Assembly (NCBI RefSeq): GCF_019697375.1
Contig: NZ_JAHCDI010000004.1
Coordinates: forward strand, 1,599,324-1,663,323
DNA: 64,000 nucleotides
Reading direction: 5' to 3'
Origin: Micromonospora tarapacensis
GTDB taxonomy: Bacteria > Actinomycetota > Actinomycetes > Mycobacteriales > Micromonosporaceae
Below the pieces are notes generated by a model that was not told the DNA's origin, made no database searches, and saw only the letters and a list, made by a program, of their open reading frames with translations. The first letter of the stretch is position 1, and the number at the start of each line of letters is the position of its first letter. Positions 51,268 to 59,913 of the stretch are shown one piece after another. Made by a program: the position numbers and the translations under genes.

Positions 51268-54200
51268 GTTTCGAGTCGCTGACCAACCGTGGCGAGTACC
51301 TTTCCGCGCACTATCTCGCCGAGATCCTGCCCGCCACCCTCAAGGGCGGCCTGGTCAAGCAGTGGGCCGAGCGGGAGAAGGCGGGGGAGGGCACCCCGCG
51401 CACCGGGTTGCGTGGCATGCGCCGGCAGTACTTCGACGCCAGGACGGAGCTGACCGACGTCGAGTTCTTCGACCCGGAGCGGCTGCGCAAGCAGCATCAG
51501 GACGTGCTGCGGGCGCTCGGGTTCGCACCGCAGCCGCAGACCGTCACGGTGGAGCGCGCCGGCCACGAGTACGAGATCCGGGTGGCCCACGCCGAGTTGG
51601 GCACCGGGCACGGCATCGTCGCGCTGGACTGTGGTTGGGCGGTCGACGCCGAGGCGGCGCAGGATCCGGACGACGCCGGCCGCCTGCTCGACCCGCTCAC
51701 CCTGTCGAGCACCGAGACCATCGCCACGGGCGCCAAGCTCGCCTCGCTGCTGTTCGCCGCCGACAGCCCGAAGCTGCGCTATGTGCTGATCCTCAGCGGT
51801 GGTGTGGTCACGCTCGCCGACCGCAGCGTCTGGGGTGAGGGCCGCTACCTGGCGGTCAGCCTGGACACCGCGTACGCCCGCAACGACGACCGGGAGTTGG
51901 ACGTCGTCGCCGCCCTCTTCGGCGCGGATTCGCTGCGTCCACCCGCCGAGGGCGGCACCGAACCCCTCGCCGAGCTGGTCGCCGGCTCCCGCCAGCACGC
52001 GGTCGGCGTGTCCAGCGAACTCCGCGAGGGCCTGAAGGTCTCTGTCGAACTCATCGCCAACGAGGTCCTCGACCAGATCCGGCGGGCCGGCTTCCAGCCG
52101 CAGCAGGTGATGGCCCTCGACGAGCTGGCCAGGGAACTCGCTCGGGAGGCCCTGCGTTACCTGTACCGGATCCTGTTCCTGCTCTACGCCGAGGCGCGTC
52201 CCGAGCTGGGTGTGCTGCCGGTCAACGACCCGCAGTACGTCGAGGGCTACAGCCTGGCCCGCATCGGTGAGCTGGTCTCCCGCCGGCTCGCCCCGTCCGC
52301 CGAGGGCGGCACCCACCTGCACGAGTCACTCGACCTGCTGTTCCGCATGGTCAACGAGGGCCACCGGCCACGCGGCGGCGCGGGGGCCGGCGAGCGGGCC
52401 AGCGAGGGCGAGGGCCTGCGCTTCGAGCCGATGCGCTCGGATCTGTTCCTGCCGGAGAAGACCAGGCTGATCGGCCGGCTGATCGCCGAACCGGGCAGCG
52501 ACCCCGACGACCCGGACGGCCCGAAGATCGACACCCGGCTGCGCAACAAGGTGCTCTACGAGGTGCTGCGCCGGCTGATGCTCACCAGGGGCGGCAAGCG
52601 CCGCCGGGGCGGGTTCATCTCGTACGCGCAGCTCGGCATCAACCAGCTCGGCGCGGTCTACGAGGGCCTGATGTCGTACACCGGGTTCGTCGCCACCGAG
52701 CAGCTCTACGAGGTCGCCAAGAACGGCGACCCGAAGGACGGCTCCTGGATGATCCCTGCCTCCAAGGCCGACGAGTACGACGACGCCGTCTTCGTCACCA
52801 GGGAGGACCCGTACACGGGGGTGCGCAGCCGGGTCAGCTACCAACCCGGCCAGTTCGTCTACCGGCTCGCTGGCCGGGACCGGCAGACCAGCGCCTCCTA
52901 CTACACCCCGCAGTCGTTGACCGAGGTCACCGTCCAGCTCGCCCTGAAATACCGCCTCGACCAGGACGACACTGTCACCCCGGCCCGTGAGCTGTTGGAC
53001 TGGACGATCTGCGAGCCGGCGCTCGGCTCCGGCGCGTTCCTCAACGAGGCGATCAACCAGGTCGCCGCCGAATACCTGCGCCGCCGGCAGACCGAACTGG
53101 AAATCACCCTCGACCCGGAGCAGTACCACCTGGAACTCCAGCGGGTGAAGGCGTACATCGCCCTGCACAACAGCTACGGCGTCGACCTCAACCGCACCGC
53201 CGTCGAGCTGGCCGAGGTGTCGCTCTGGCTCAACGTCATGCACGCCGGCCTCCAAGCCCCCTGGTTCGGCCTGCACCTGCAACGCGGCAACTCGCTCATC
53301 GGCTGCGGACGCAAGACCTACGAGCCCAGGCAGCTCGCCGACAAGTCGTGGCTGACCACCGCCCCGGCCGAGAGGCCGTTCCGGGACGGCCCGACCGACG
53401 AGGGCACCATCCACCACTTCCTGCTCCCCGCCGACGGCTGGGGTGCGGTAGCGGGGGAGCGCGAGGCCCGCGAGCTGGCGCCGGCCGAAACCGCAAAACT
53501 CAAGGCCTGGCGTACGGCGATGAAGCGCACCCCCTCCGCCAAGGGCAAAAACTCGCAGGTCAAACGCTTGCAGGCGCTGGCCGGTCGGGTCGAGTTCCTG
53601 TGGGGGCTGGTGCAGCAGCGCCTCGCCATCTCCGAGCAGGAGATCCGCCGCCACATCCCGGTCTGGGGCGCCGACGACCTGCCGCCGGTCACCGAGGCAG
53701 TGCCCCGCGAGGACATCCTCGCCGACCTGACCGCACCCGGCACCCCGTACTGGCGGCTCAAGACCCTGATGGACGTCTGGTGCGCGCTGTGGTTCTGGCC
53801 GCTGGACAAGGTCGGCCTCCTCGACGGCTCCGACCCCGCCTACCCGGCCGCGCCCGTCCAGGTCGCCCACGTCAAGAACGAGCCAGCGTACGACGCACCG
53901 GTGGTCTACGAGGTCGCAGACCTCCTCGGCAACGTGCAGCCGCAGCAGGTAAAGCTGCCCACCAAGGCGACCGGCACCCGCCGGACCACCGTGGCCGAAC
54001 AACTCCGTAAACAGGTCCCACTGACCAACCTGGACGACTGGCTGACCTTCGCCGAGGCGCTGATCGGCCGACGTGACCTGGACGAGAACACCGAGCGGTT
54101 CTACGGTCAAACGTTCACCAGCCTGAGCGAGATGAGCGACTTCGAGCAAAAACTCGACGGTGTCATCGGCGTGGACTCGCCTTGGACACTTTCGGACCGG

Positions 54201-56180
54201 TTCCCCTGGCTGCTTTCCGCCGACCAACTCGCGGATCAGCACGGCTTCTTTCAATGGGAACTGACATTTGCCCAAGCCTTCGCTAAGGGTGGATTCGATC
54301 TCCAAGTCGGCAATCCGCCGTGGGTTCGCCCGCGATGGCAGGAAGATGTCGTGCTCGCCGAACGTGATCCCTGGTTCGTGCTGACCGAGAGCCCTTCGCC
54401 GGACGCCTGGCATCGCCGGAGGCTGCTGACAGCGACAATCGACACCTTTTTTGCCCAGGAATTCACTGCCAACACCGGATACGTCGCCTTCTACTCTGCT
54501 CCGGCAACCTACGCCTTACTCGCAGGCACCCAGCCGGATTTGTATCGAGCATTCGCGTGCCGTGTGTGGTCCAATCTGTCAGGCGAGGGCGTAGCTGGGC
54601 TCATCCACCCAGACAGTCACTTCAACGGTGCGCGAGAGGGCCGGCTACGCGCGGCGGCCTATGGCCACTTGAGGCTTCACGCGCACTTTCAAAACATGCG
54701 GCTACTCTTCGGGGAGATCAACTGGCGGCAGGAGTTCGGCATACATGTATACGGGCCAATGCGGGGTCATGTCGATTTTGCCCATATTAGCTGGCTGTAC
54801 GCGCCCGAAACGCTGGTCGGATCTCTAGCGCACGATGGACGTGGCCCACTGCCCGGCATGAAGGCCGAAGGCACATGGGACCTACGGCCACATCGAGGCC
54901 GACTTATCACCGTTGACGAGGAGGTACTCGCTGAGTGGCGACTAGTAGTCGGCGAATTCGACGTTCCTGTGCGCCAAACGAGGCTGCTACAGCCAATCAC
55001 CGTGGGCGAGCAGGGTGCGATCGCCGCCATGGCGCATGTGCGCAACCGCCTTGCTGATCGGAAGAACATGATCTCTAGAGGCTTCGATGAGAAGGGTGCC
55101 AAGGATGATGGAACTATCACCTGGCAGGGCTTGGCCTCGCAAGACTGGTCCGAGGTGATCTTGCAGGGGCCACACTTCAGCGTTGCCACCCCGCTAGCCA
55201 AACAGCCCAATATTCCGTGCCGGAGTAACAAGGACTACGAGCCCTGGGATCTGACAGTTGTTGGCGAAGACGCGGTCCCTCGGACGAACTATCGCAGGAG
55301 TGGGGACCGCCGAGGATATCTACGAGCGCAGGATGTGTGGGATGGGCGCCCGTATTCTGATTACTACCGCCTGGTGTGGCGCGAGATGGTGCCGTTGACG
55401 ACGGAGCGGAGCCTGTTTGCAGCCATCATCCCGCCAGGGCCAGCCCATATCCACGCGGTCCGCTCGATGGTGGTAGGTGCCGAGCGTGAGACCGCTCTGC
55501 ACGCAGCATTCTGGGCCTCTTTGCCGTTGGATTACCTACTTCGGATCACCGGTCGTGGACACCTAGATGTGCATAATGCGGGTGTGATGCCCGCGCCTGA
55601 TCCCGATCATCCGCTTGCGTCTGCGGCGTTGCTGCGCGCGCTGCGGCTGAACTGTCTAACCCGCGCATACGGTCCACTGTGGCAGAGGACCTCCGACGAT
55701 CGGTGGAGAGATGAGGAGGGCTGGGCGGTTTGTTGGCCCGCGCTGCCCGAGGCGCAGGCCCTCGGCGATGTCGGACGCACGTGGACTTACCGAGTCCCGC
55801 TCCGGACAGAGCGGGTCCGCCGGTCCGCTTTGGTAGAGCTTGATGCACTCGTCGCCGTCTGGCTCGGAATTGATGACGAAGAGCTGCTGTCGATTTATCG
55901 GGCTCGCTTCCCAGTGCTGAATGAGTATGAGTCCGCGATGTGGTTTGACAGCAATGGACGCAGGATTACGCGGGACTATTATGCGCGTGGAATCAAGCAG
56001 TCTGGCGAAGCGTACGGGCAGCTGATGGCATTTCTTGAAGATCCCGAGGGAAAGCCGGTCCCGGACGGGTACGCGGCACCGTTCTACCGGGCGGATCGGG
56101 AGAATGAGTATCAGCAGGCGCATGCTACGTTCAGTAGGCGGCTTCGGGATGCGATTGACGCGGGTTGGCGGCCGTCGTAG
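51264..56180 (+). CDS. Large Eco57I-like N6-adenine methylase / restriction-modification protein
   Basis: 1638 residues. The helical N-terminal half (1-540) has no clear nuclease motif. Methylase motif I, ICEPALGSGAF, is near 582-592, GVDLNRTAVELAEVSLW near 640-656 and motif IV, VGNPPWVRPRW, near 1014-1024. A target-recognition region of about 500 residues follows. Up to about 54180 the codons have extreme third-position GC; from there to the end they are clearly less GC-biased (runs such as TTTTTTGCCC, GATTACTACC), suggesting a swapped module. The protein resembles type IIG/BREX PglX and DISARM DrmMI methylases. It probably marks host DNA, with the helicase and kinase acting on unmarked DNA. 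Confidence 0.92.
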   Translation: MSFESLTNRGEYLSAHYLAEILPATLKGGLVKQWAEREKAGEGTPRTGLRGMRRQYFDARTELTDVEFFDPERLRKQHQDVLRALGFAPQPQTVTVERAGHEYEIRVAHAELGTGHGIVALDCGWAVDAEAAQDPDDAGRLLDPLTLSSTETIATGAKLASLLFAADSPKLRYVLILSGGVVTLADRSVWGEGRYLAVSLDTAYARNDDRELDVVAALFGADSLRPPAEGGTEPLAELVAGSRQHAVGVSSELREGLKVSVELIANEVLDQIRRAGFQPQQVMALDELARELAREALRYLYRILFLLYAEARPELGVLPVNDPQYVEGYSLARIGELVSRRLAPSAEGGTHLHESLDLLFRMVNEGHRPRGGAGAGERASEGEGLRFEPMRSDLFLPEKTRLIGRLIAEPGSDPDDPDGPKIDTRLRNKVLYEVLRRLMLTRGGKRRRGGFISYAQLGINQLGAVYEGLMSYTGFVATEQLYEVAKNGDPKDGSWMIPASKADEYDDAVFVTREDPYTGVRSRVSYQPGQFVYRLAGRDRQTSASYYTPQSLTEVTVQLALKYRLDQDDTVTPARELLDWTICEPALGSGAFLNEAINQVAAEYLRRRQTELEITLDPEQYHLELQRVKAYIALHNSYGVDLNRTAVELAEVSLWLNVMHAGLQAPWFGLHLQRGNSLIGCGRKTYEPRQLADKSWLTTAPAERPFRDGPTDEGTIHHFLLPADGWGAVAGEREARELAPAETAKLKAWRTAMKRTPSAKGKNSQVKRLQALAGRVEFLWGLVQQRLAISEQEIRRHIPVWGADDLPPVTEAVPREDILADLTAPGTPYWRLKTLMDVWCALWFWPLDKVGLLDGSDPAYPAAPVQVAHVKNEPAYDAPVVYEVADLLGNVQPQQVKLPTKATGTRRTTVAEQLRKQVPLTNLDDWLTFAEALIGRRDLDENTERFYGQTFTSLSEMSDFEQKLDGVIGVDSPWTLSDRFPWLLSADQLADQHGFFQWELTFAQAFAKGGFDLQVGNPPWVRPRWQEDVVLAERDPWFVLTESPSPDAWHRRRLLTATIDTFFAQEFTANTGYVAFYSAPATYALLAGTQPDLYRAFACRVWSNLSGEGVAGLIHPDSHFNGAREGRLRAAAYGHLRLHAHFQNMRLLFGEINWRQEFGIHVYGPMRGHVDFAHISWLYAPETLVGSLAHDGRGPLPGMKAEGTWDLRPHRGRLITVDEEVLAEWRLVVGEFDVPVRQTRLLQPITVGEQGAIAAMAHVRNRLADRKNMISRGFDEKGAKDDGTITWQGLASQDWSEVILQGPHFSVATPLAKQPNIPCRSNKDYEPWDLTVVGEDAVPRTNYRRSGDRRGYLRAQDVWDGRPYSDYYRLVWREMVPLTTERSLFAAIIPPGPAHIHAVRSMVVGAERETALHAAFWASLPLDYLLRITGRGHLDVHNAGVMPAPDPDHPLASAALLRALRLNCLTRAYGPLWQRTSDDRWRDEEGWAVCWPALPEAQALGDVGRTWTYRVPLRTERVRRSALVELDALVAVWLGIDDEELLSIYRARFPVLNEYESAMWFDSNGRRITRDYYARGIKQSGEAYGQLMAFLEDPEGKPVPDGYAAPFYRADRENEYQQAHATFSRRLRDAIDAGWRPS

Positions 56181-56213
56181 CCCGCGCCACCCCCTACCTT
56201 CGAAGGAGACAAG

Positions 56214-56657
56214 GTGACTCCGAGTAACCATCAGAAGCACCAGGCTGGGCGGCATCTTGTGGTGGCCGAGGCGTTGTTGCAGGGATATTCGGCGAGTCTG
56301 GATGGTGCGCGGACCTTCGTGAAGATCAACGGTAGGACGGCTGCCGTGCAGGTGGCGGCGCAGGGTGGGTGGATGATCGCGGACATCGACAAGATGACGG
56401 CGATGTCGGTCGACATCTACGTCCTCGTGGATGTGACCGATGTGCGTCGGGACTTCTACGTCGTGCCCGGCGGTGAGCTGCGGGCCGGGGTGCGGGCGCG
56501 GCACGAGGGATTCATGGCAAGTGTTGGCGGTGTCCGGCCGCGTAACCCGGACAGCCGGCACACGGCGATCTACCCGTCGAACGTGGAGACGTGGCGTAAC
56601 CGGTGGTCGCTGTTCGACCACGAGACGCAGCCCGCCGGTGGAGACGCGACCGCCTGA
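56214..56657 (+). CDS. Small protein with nuclease-like fold (tentative)
   Basis: 147 residues from GTG at 56214 after AAGGAGACAAG, 33 bp downstream of the methylase and probably in its operon. The order of elements (GRHLVVAEALLQGYSASL, GRTAAVQVAAQGGWMIADIDK, DIYVLVDVTDVRRDFYVVPG) resembles small PD-(D/E)XK-like proteins with a DUF4365-type arrangement. However, the expected D...ExK set is not clean: VQV stands where ExK is usual. It could be an inactive or atypical nuclease, or an accessory factor of the modification system. Confidence 0.62.
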   Translation: MTPSNHQKHQAGRHLVVAEALLQGYSASLDGARTFVKINGRTAAVQVAAQGGWMIADIDKMTAMSVDIYVLVDVTDVRRDFYVVPGGELRAGVRARHEGFMASVGGVRPRNPDSRHTAIYPSNVETWRNRWSLFDHETQPAGGDATA

Positions 56658-56711
56658 TCGGTCGTGCAGCGGGAGCGCATCAGCTGGCTGCGCTCTCGCC
56701 TGGTGTACGGC

Positions 56712-56906
56712 TCAGTGCGGGGTCTTGCTGGACCGGACGAAGCGGGTCCACGCGGCGGGGGAGAAGGTGAGGGCAGGCCCGGCCGGGTTCTTGCTGTCGC
56801 GCACCGCGATGAAGCCGGGCAGGTTGTCGGCGACCTCGACGCAGTTGCCGCCGTTGTCGCCGCTGCGGGTGCTCTTGCGCCAGTTGGCGCCGGTCAGCTC
56901 AGCCAT
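56712..56906 (-). CDS. DUF397 protein
   Basis: 64 residues with the DUF397 signature (WRKSTRSGDNGGNCVEVAD, IAVRDSKNPAGPALTFSPAAWTRFV). These proteins are normally encoded just downstream of Scr1/WhiJ-type regulators, as here (eight-base overlap), and are thought to act as their partner or antagonist in development and secondary metabolism. Confidence 0.93.
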   Translation of the reverse strand: MAELTGANWRKSTRSGDNGGNCVEVADNLPGFIAVRDSKNPAGPALTFSPAAWTRFVRSSKTPH

Positions 56907-57780
56907 GATGGACCTCTCCGACGATCTTGTTGATCAGTTGCTTCGATTGTTGCTCATCGAGGGCCAAAGACGTGAGGCTCGTCCACACTTCCTCGTAGAT
57001 GGCGAGTTCTTCCTTGCGGTCGAGGTAGAGCGCCCCGGTCAGCGACTCGCTGTAGATGACCGATGGATCGGGCTCGACCCGGTTGCGGAGCGGGAAGTCC
57101 AGCATGACGAAGGGACCAGCGACCGCGCCGAAGTGCAGCCCTGCGGCGAGAGGAGTGACCCGGATCGAGACGTGCGGGAGACCGCCCATGTTGAGCAGGT
57201 GTCGTAGCTGCTCGACCATCGTGGCGGGACTGCCGACAACCCGCAGGAGAACTGCCTCGGCGAGAACGACCTCGAACTGGGGTGCGGCGGGAAGGCGACG
57301 TTCCAGGAGCGTCTGACGTTGAAGTCGCACTTCAACCAGCCGCTCCCGCTCGTCCTCCGAGATGCGTGATCGGTGCTGGTATACGCCATGGGCGTAACCC
57401 CTGGTCTGGAGTAGCCCGGGTATCAGGGTGTCGTCGTACTCGCGGAGGCGGGAGGCGGCGGCTTCGAGGCCGACGTACATCTCGAACCAGTCTGGGATGG
57501 CGTCGCCGTAGGAGTGCCACCAGCCCTTGGCCTTGGTTTCGGAGGCCAGAGCGGTGAGGGCGGCGGTCAGCTCGGGGGTGGCGGCGTACAGCTCGCAGAG
57601 GGCCTTGACGTCGACGGCGCGGGTCGGGCCGAGGCCGGTCTCGATGCGCCACATCTTTTGCCGGCTGCACTGCATGGCCTCGGCTGCGCCGTCGAGGGTC
57701 ATGCGTGCTTCGGTGCGCAGGTCGCGCAGCGCCCGCCCGAGCTGTCGCCTGGGGACTGTCGATCCCATGTCGTCGGCCAT
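56899..57780 (-). CDS. Scr1/WhiJ-type helix-turn-helix regulator (DUF5753)
   Basis: 293 residues from ATG at 57780. The XRE-type helix-turn-helix (GRALRDLRTEARMTLDGAAEAMQCSRQKMWRIETG, about 15-49) is followed by the DUF5753 domain (IPDWFEMYVGLEAAASRLREYDDTLIPGLLQT...FVMLDFP). The gene overlaps the DUF397 gene, and the two make a standard actinobacterial pair. Its 5' end and promoter (57751-57842) reappear at 58969-59056 as a remnant of a second copy. Confidence 0.93.
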   Translation of the reverse strand: MADDMGSTVPRRQLGRALRDLRTEARMTLDGAAEAMQCSRQKMWRIETGLGPTRAVDVKALCELYAATPELTAALTALASETKAKGWWHSYGDAIPDWFEMYVGLEAAASRLREYDDTLIPGLLQTRGYAHGVYQHRSRISEDERERLVEVRLQRQTLLERRLPAAPQFEVVLAEAVLLRVVGSPATMVEQLRHLLNMGGLPHVSIRVTPLAAGLHFGAVAGPFVMLDFPLRNRVEPDPSVIYSESLTGALYLDRKEELAIYEEVWTSLTSLALDEQQSKQLINKIVGEVHHG

Positions 57781-58069
57781 CAGCCACCCCTCTCGTGTAG
57801 CGTTTTGTTACATCCGGACGCCATTGGCGAAACGTGGAACGGTTGCTCGATAATTGATTGCCCCGAGCGCCGTTCGCGCAAGAGCGAATACCGTCTGACG
57901 ATACAAGACACCCCCGACAGCAGCCACCACCACGCAATTCCCATAAGCGCAAGTGGCGGACCTCGGGCTTGCGGCGCACGCACCCGCGCGGCTCTTACTG
58001 CTCCGAAGTGGACGAACAGGTGAGGTGGCGAATGCGATCTCATCGATAGATTGACCGGTCTGCCTATGG

Positions 58070-58348
58070 GTGGGCGAGGCAGATGCGTTGGTGGAGGTGA
58101 GGCATGAGGTCGAGGTGGATCCCGGCCTGCTGCCCGCCACGCTCGCGCGCGACGGCGTCGTCCTGATCCAGCAGGGGTCCGTCGCTGCGGTCAGGGCGCT
58201 ACTTGAGAGCTGGACGGTGCCGGTCAGCCATCCTCACCAGGTGGCCGACGGACTGACAGCCATTGCGCCCCGCGTTGTCGAAGATGCCGCCGCCGTCCGA
58301 CGCGGCCTTTCCACAGACGATCCGAGCCGTCATCGAGGCGTACCCTGA
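58070..58348 (+). CDS. Unknown small protein, probably frameshifted near its end
   Basis: 92 residues from GTG at 58070 in the present frame (VRHEVEVDPGLLPATLARDGVVLIQQGSVAAVRALLESWTV). Coding bias and a helical continuation (IRAVIEAYPEPEPLLRAILDDHRMQSAAYRQVIAALL) go on in another frame from about 58290 to 58445, so the intact protein would be about 125 residues. The likely indel is in GCCGCCGCCGTCC at about 58290. It ends 25 bp before the NUDIX gene, so the two may be one operon. No family recognised. Confidence 0.55.
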   Translation: MGEADALVEVRHEVEVDPGLLPATLARDGVVLIQQGSVAAVRALLESWTVPVSHPHQVADGLTAIAPRVVEDAAAVRRGLSTDDPSRHRGVP

Positions 58349-58470
58349 ACCCGAGCCGCTGCTGCGTGCCATCCTCGACGACCATCGAATGCAGTCTGCT
58401 GCGTATCGACAGGTTATTGCCGCTCTTCTGGTGACTCCGAGCTGACGCCGCACCCTGGAAGGAATGTCCT

Positions 58471-58929
58471 ATGACCGAGCGACCGCCGTACCTGGTCGAG
58501 AGAAGCCCGGGGTACTTCGAATATCAGCTGCCGATCTCGGTCAAGCTGGTGATCGACCACCATGGCCGGGTGCCGCTGTTGCGCAACGAGCGTGACGAGT
58601 GGGAGCTGCCCGGTGGGAAGCTCGAAGTAGGCGAGACACCCGAGGACGGCGTCTGCCGGGAGGTTGCCGAAGAACTCGGGCTGACCATCGAAGCAGTCGA
58701 CATCATCGACTCCTGGGTCTATGAGATCACGCCGGTCCGGCACGTGTTCATCGTGAGCTTCGGCGCCACCTACGTCGGCGACGAGGACCTCGTCCATTCG
58801 GCTGAGCACAAGGAACTCGGCGTGTTCACCTACGACCAGGTGTCAAGCCTGCACATGCCTGAGCCCTACAAGCGCACTGTTCGTCGCTGGCACGAGCGCC
58901 GACTGACCGGGCGATCGGTCCCCACCTGA
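58471..58929 (+). CDS. NUDIX hydrolase (small)
   Basis: 152 residues. The NUDIX box is complete: GGKLEVGETPEDGVCREVAEELGL (about 48-71) with the REVAEE metal ligands. Core strands are ISVKLVIDHHGRVPLLRNERDEWELPGG. It hydrolyses a nucleoside diphosphate linked to some moiety; the substrate is not deducible. It follows the small unknown gene and is 90 bases upstream of the deletion scar. A second, unrelated NUDIX gene lies 3.4 kb away. Confidence 0.92.
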   Translation: MTERPPYLVERSPGYFEYQLPISVKLVIDHHGRVPLLRNERDEWELPGGKLEVGETPEDGVCREVAEELGLTIEAVDIIDSWVYEITPVRHVFIVSFGATYVGDEDLVHSAEHKELGVFTYDQVSSLHMPEPYKRTVRRWHERRLTGRSVPT

Positions 58930-59056
58930 TCTGCGGGCCCGGCGCATCCGCCGGCTGCGCTCCCGGCTGGAGACTGTCGATCCCATGTCGCCGGCCATCG
59001 GCCACCCTCTGTTGCGTCTTGTCACATCCGGACGCCATCGGTGAAACGTGGAATGG
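58925..59056. repeat. Deletion scar of a second DUF397/Scr1 gene pair
   Basis: 58927-58970 resembles the sequence beyond the DUF397 stop (56655-56702; for example GGCTGCGCTC). 58969-59056 is close to 90 percent identical by eye to the first codons and promoter of the Scr1 gene (57751-57842). Everything in between, about 1 kb, is missing. The remainder to 59406 shows no gene. Confidence 0.7.
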
Positions 59057-59406
59057 CGGCAGTCATCGTCCGTGCAACTCTTCTTGGGTGGGCATTGGCG
59101 TACCGTCGAGGTCTTCGGGTTTCGGTCCGAATCGGGTTGGCTGGCCATCGTGGAACATTCCGTGATCCGTCTGTGCAACATCCGGTGATTGCGTAGAAGA
59201 AAATCAGCTGAGTCGCAAGGAATTGCCTTGCGATACGTTGCCTTTCCGCCGCACGCCGGCACAGGATGACCGCAGCGCGGCGGCCGGCTCTTCCCCGAAC
59301 CGGCCGCCGCGCCGCCCGGCAGGATCGTGCCGCGCCGCCCGGCGGCGAAGACGGCCACGGGACATCGGGCAAGGACTTCGAGCGGGCAGGGAAGGCGGGT
59401 GGGGAC
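59057..59406. other. Non-coding stretch before the next operon
   Basis: Lower GC at first (59060-59225), then GC-rich. I see no supported gene, repeat or clear promoter; frames crossing it lack ribosome sites. Confidence 0.45.
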
Positions 59407-59913
59407 ATGGGCGGACGATGGAAGTGGTTCCTGCGGCCCGGCAAGGTCGCGCTGGACCTGACCGGGCAGGCGGTACCGGACGGGGACGTGCCGGGACGGT
59501 TCCGGCGGCAGGTGATCGAGCACCTCGTACCGCAGGCGCGGGTGACGTCGCGGTGCGACGGCGCGCTCGTCTACGAACGGCCCGAGGAGCGGCCGGCATC
59601 GCCGGGCCGGAACCAGCGGGCGGGCCGCTACGACGCGGACCGGTTTGGCGAGCGGAACCAGGGGAGGTTCGAGACGCAGGCCGCCTCGGCGCCGTCCGGT
59701 GGTGAGCCGGTCGAGGCCATGCCGCCGGCCGAACTCCTCGCCACCGCCGCCCAGCTCGAACGGGCCAACCGCCTGGCGGATTCGCACTGGCGCAGCCCCA
59801 CAGAGGACCCGCGTAGCCGCAGATGCCCGGCCTGCCGCGCGGACGGCACCTGCCCCCGGGCGGCCTGGGCCGACGCGATCCTCATGCGCTGCCTGCGGTC
59901 GTACCTGCGATGA
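59407..59913 (+). CDS. Unknown protein with C-terminal Cys motif
   Basis: 168 residues from ATG at 59407 (MGGRWKWFLRPGKVALDL). It is Pro/Arg-rich in the middle. The end, RRCPACRADGTCPRAAWAD, has three Cys and might bind zinc or be a degenerate zinc finger. Its stop overlaps the ATG of the next gene. Pairs like this are frequent near plasmid- or phage-derived actinobacterial loci, but I cannot name the family. Confidence 0.7.
   Translation: MGGRWKWFLRPGKVALDLTGQAVPDGDVPGRFRRQVIEHLVPQARVTSRCDGALVYERPEERPASPGRNQRAGRYDADRFGERNQGRFETQAASAPSGGEPVEAMPPAELLATAAQLERANRLADSHWRSPTEDPRSRRCPACRADGTCPRAAWADAILMRCLRSYLR

Larger units (their letters stand above)
51082..51269 (+). repeat. 80-bp tandem repeat linking helicase and methylase genes
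   Basis: Two full 80-bp units plus a 28-bp partial third. Each unit starts CGCAGCGAAGCGGAGTGCCG and carries ATGAGTGAGCGTAGCGAGCG. The last residues of the helicase (QRSGVPA) and its stop are part of the repeat, as is the ATG of the methylase. Because 80 is not divisible by three, each junction creates an ATGA stop/start overlap. The same words, I believe, are found scattered in Micromonosporaceae genomes. Confidence 0.9.

Noticed and set aside
52326..54413. A 695-codon minus-strand frame inside the methylase
   Set aside because: It is antisense to the methylase motifs and rich in Arg/Gly/Val without any domain.
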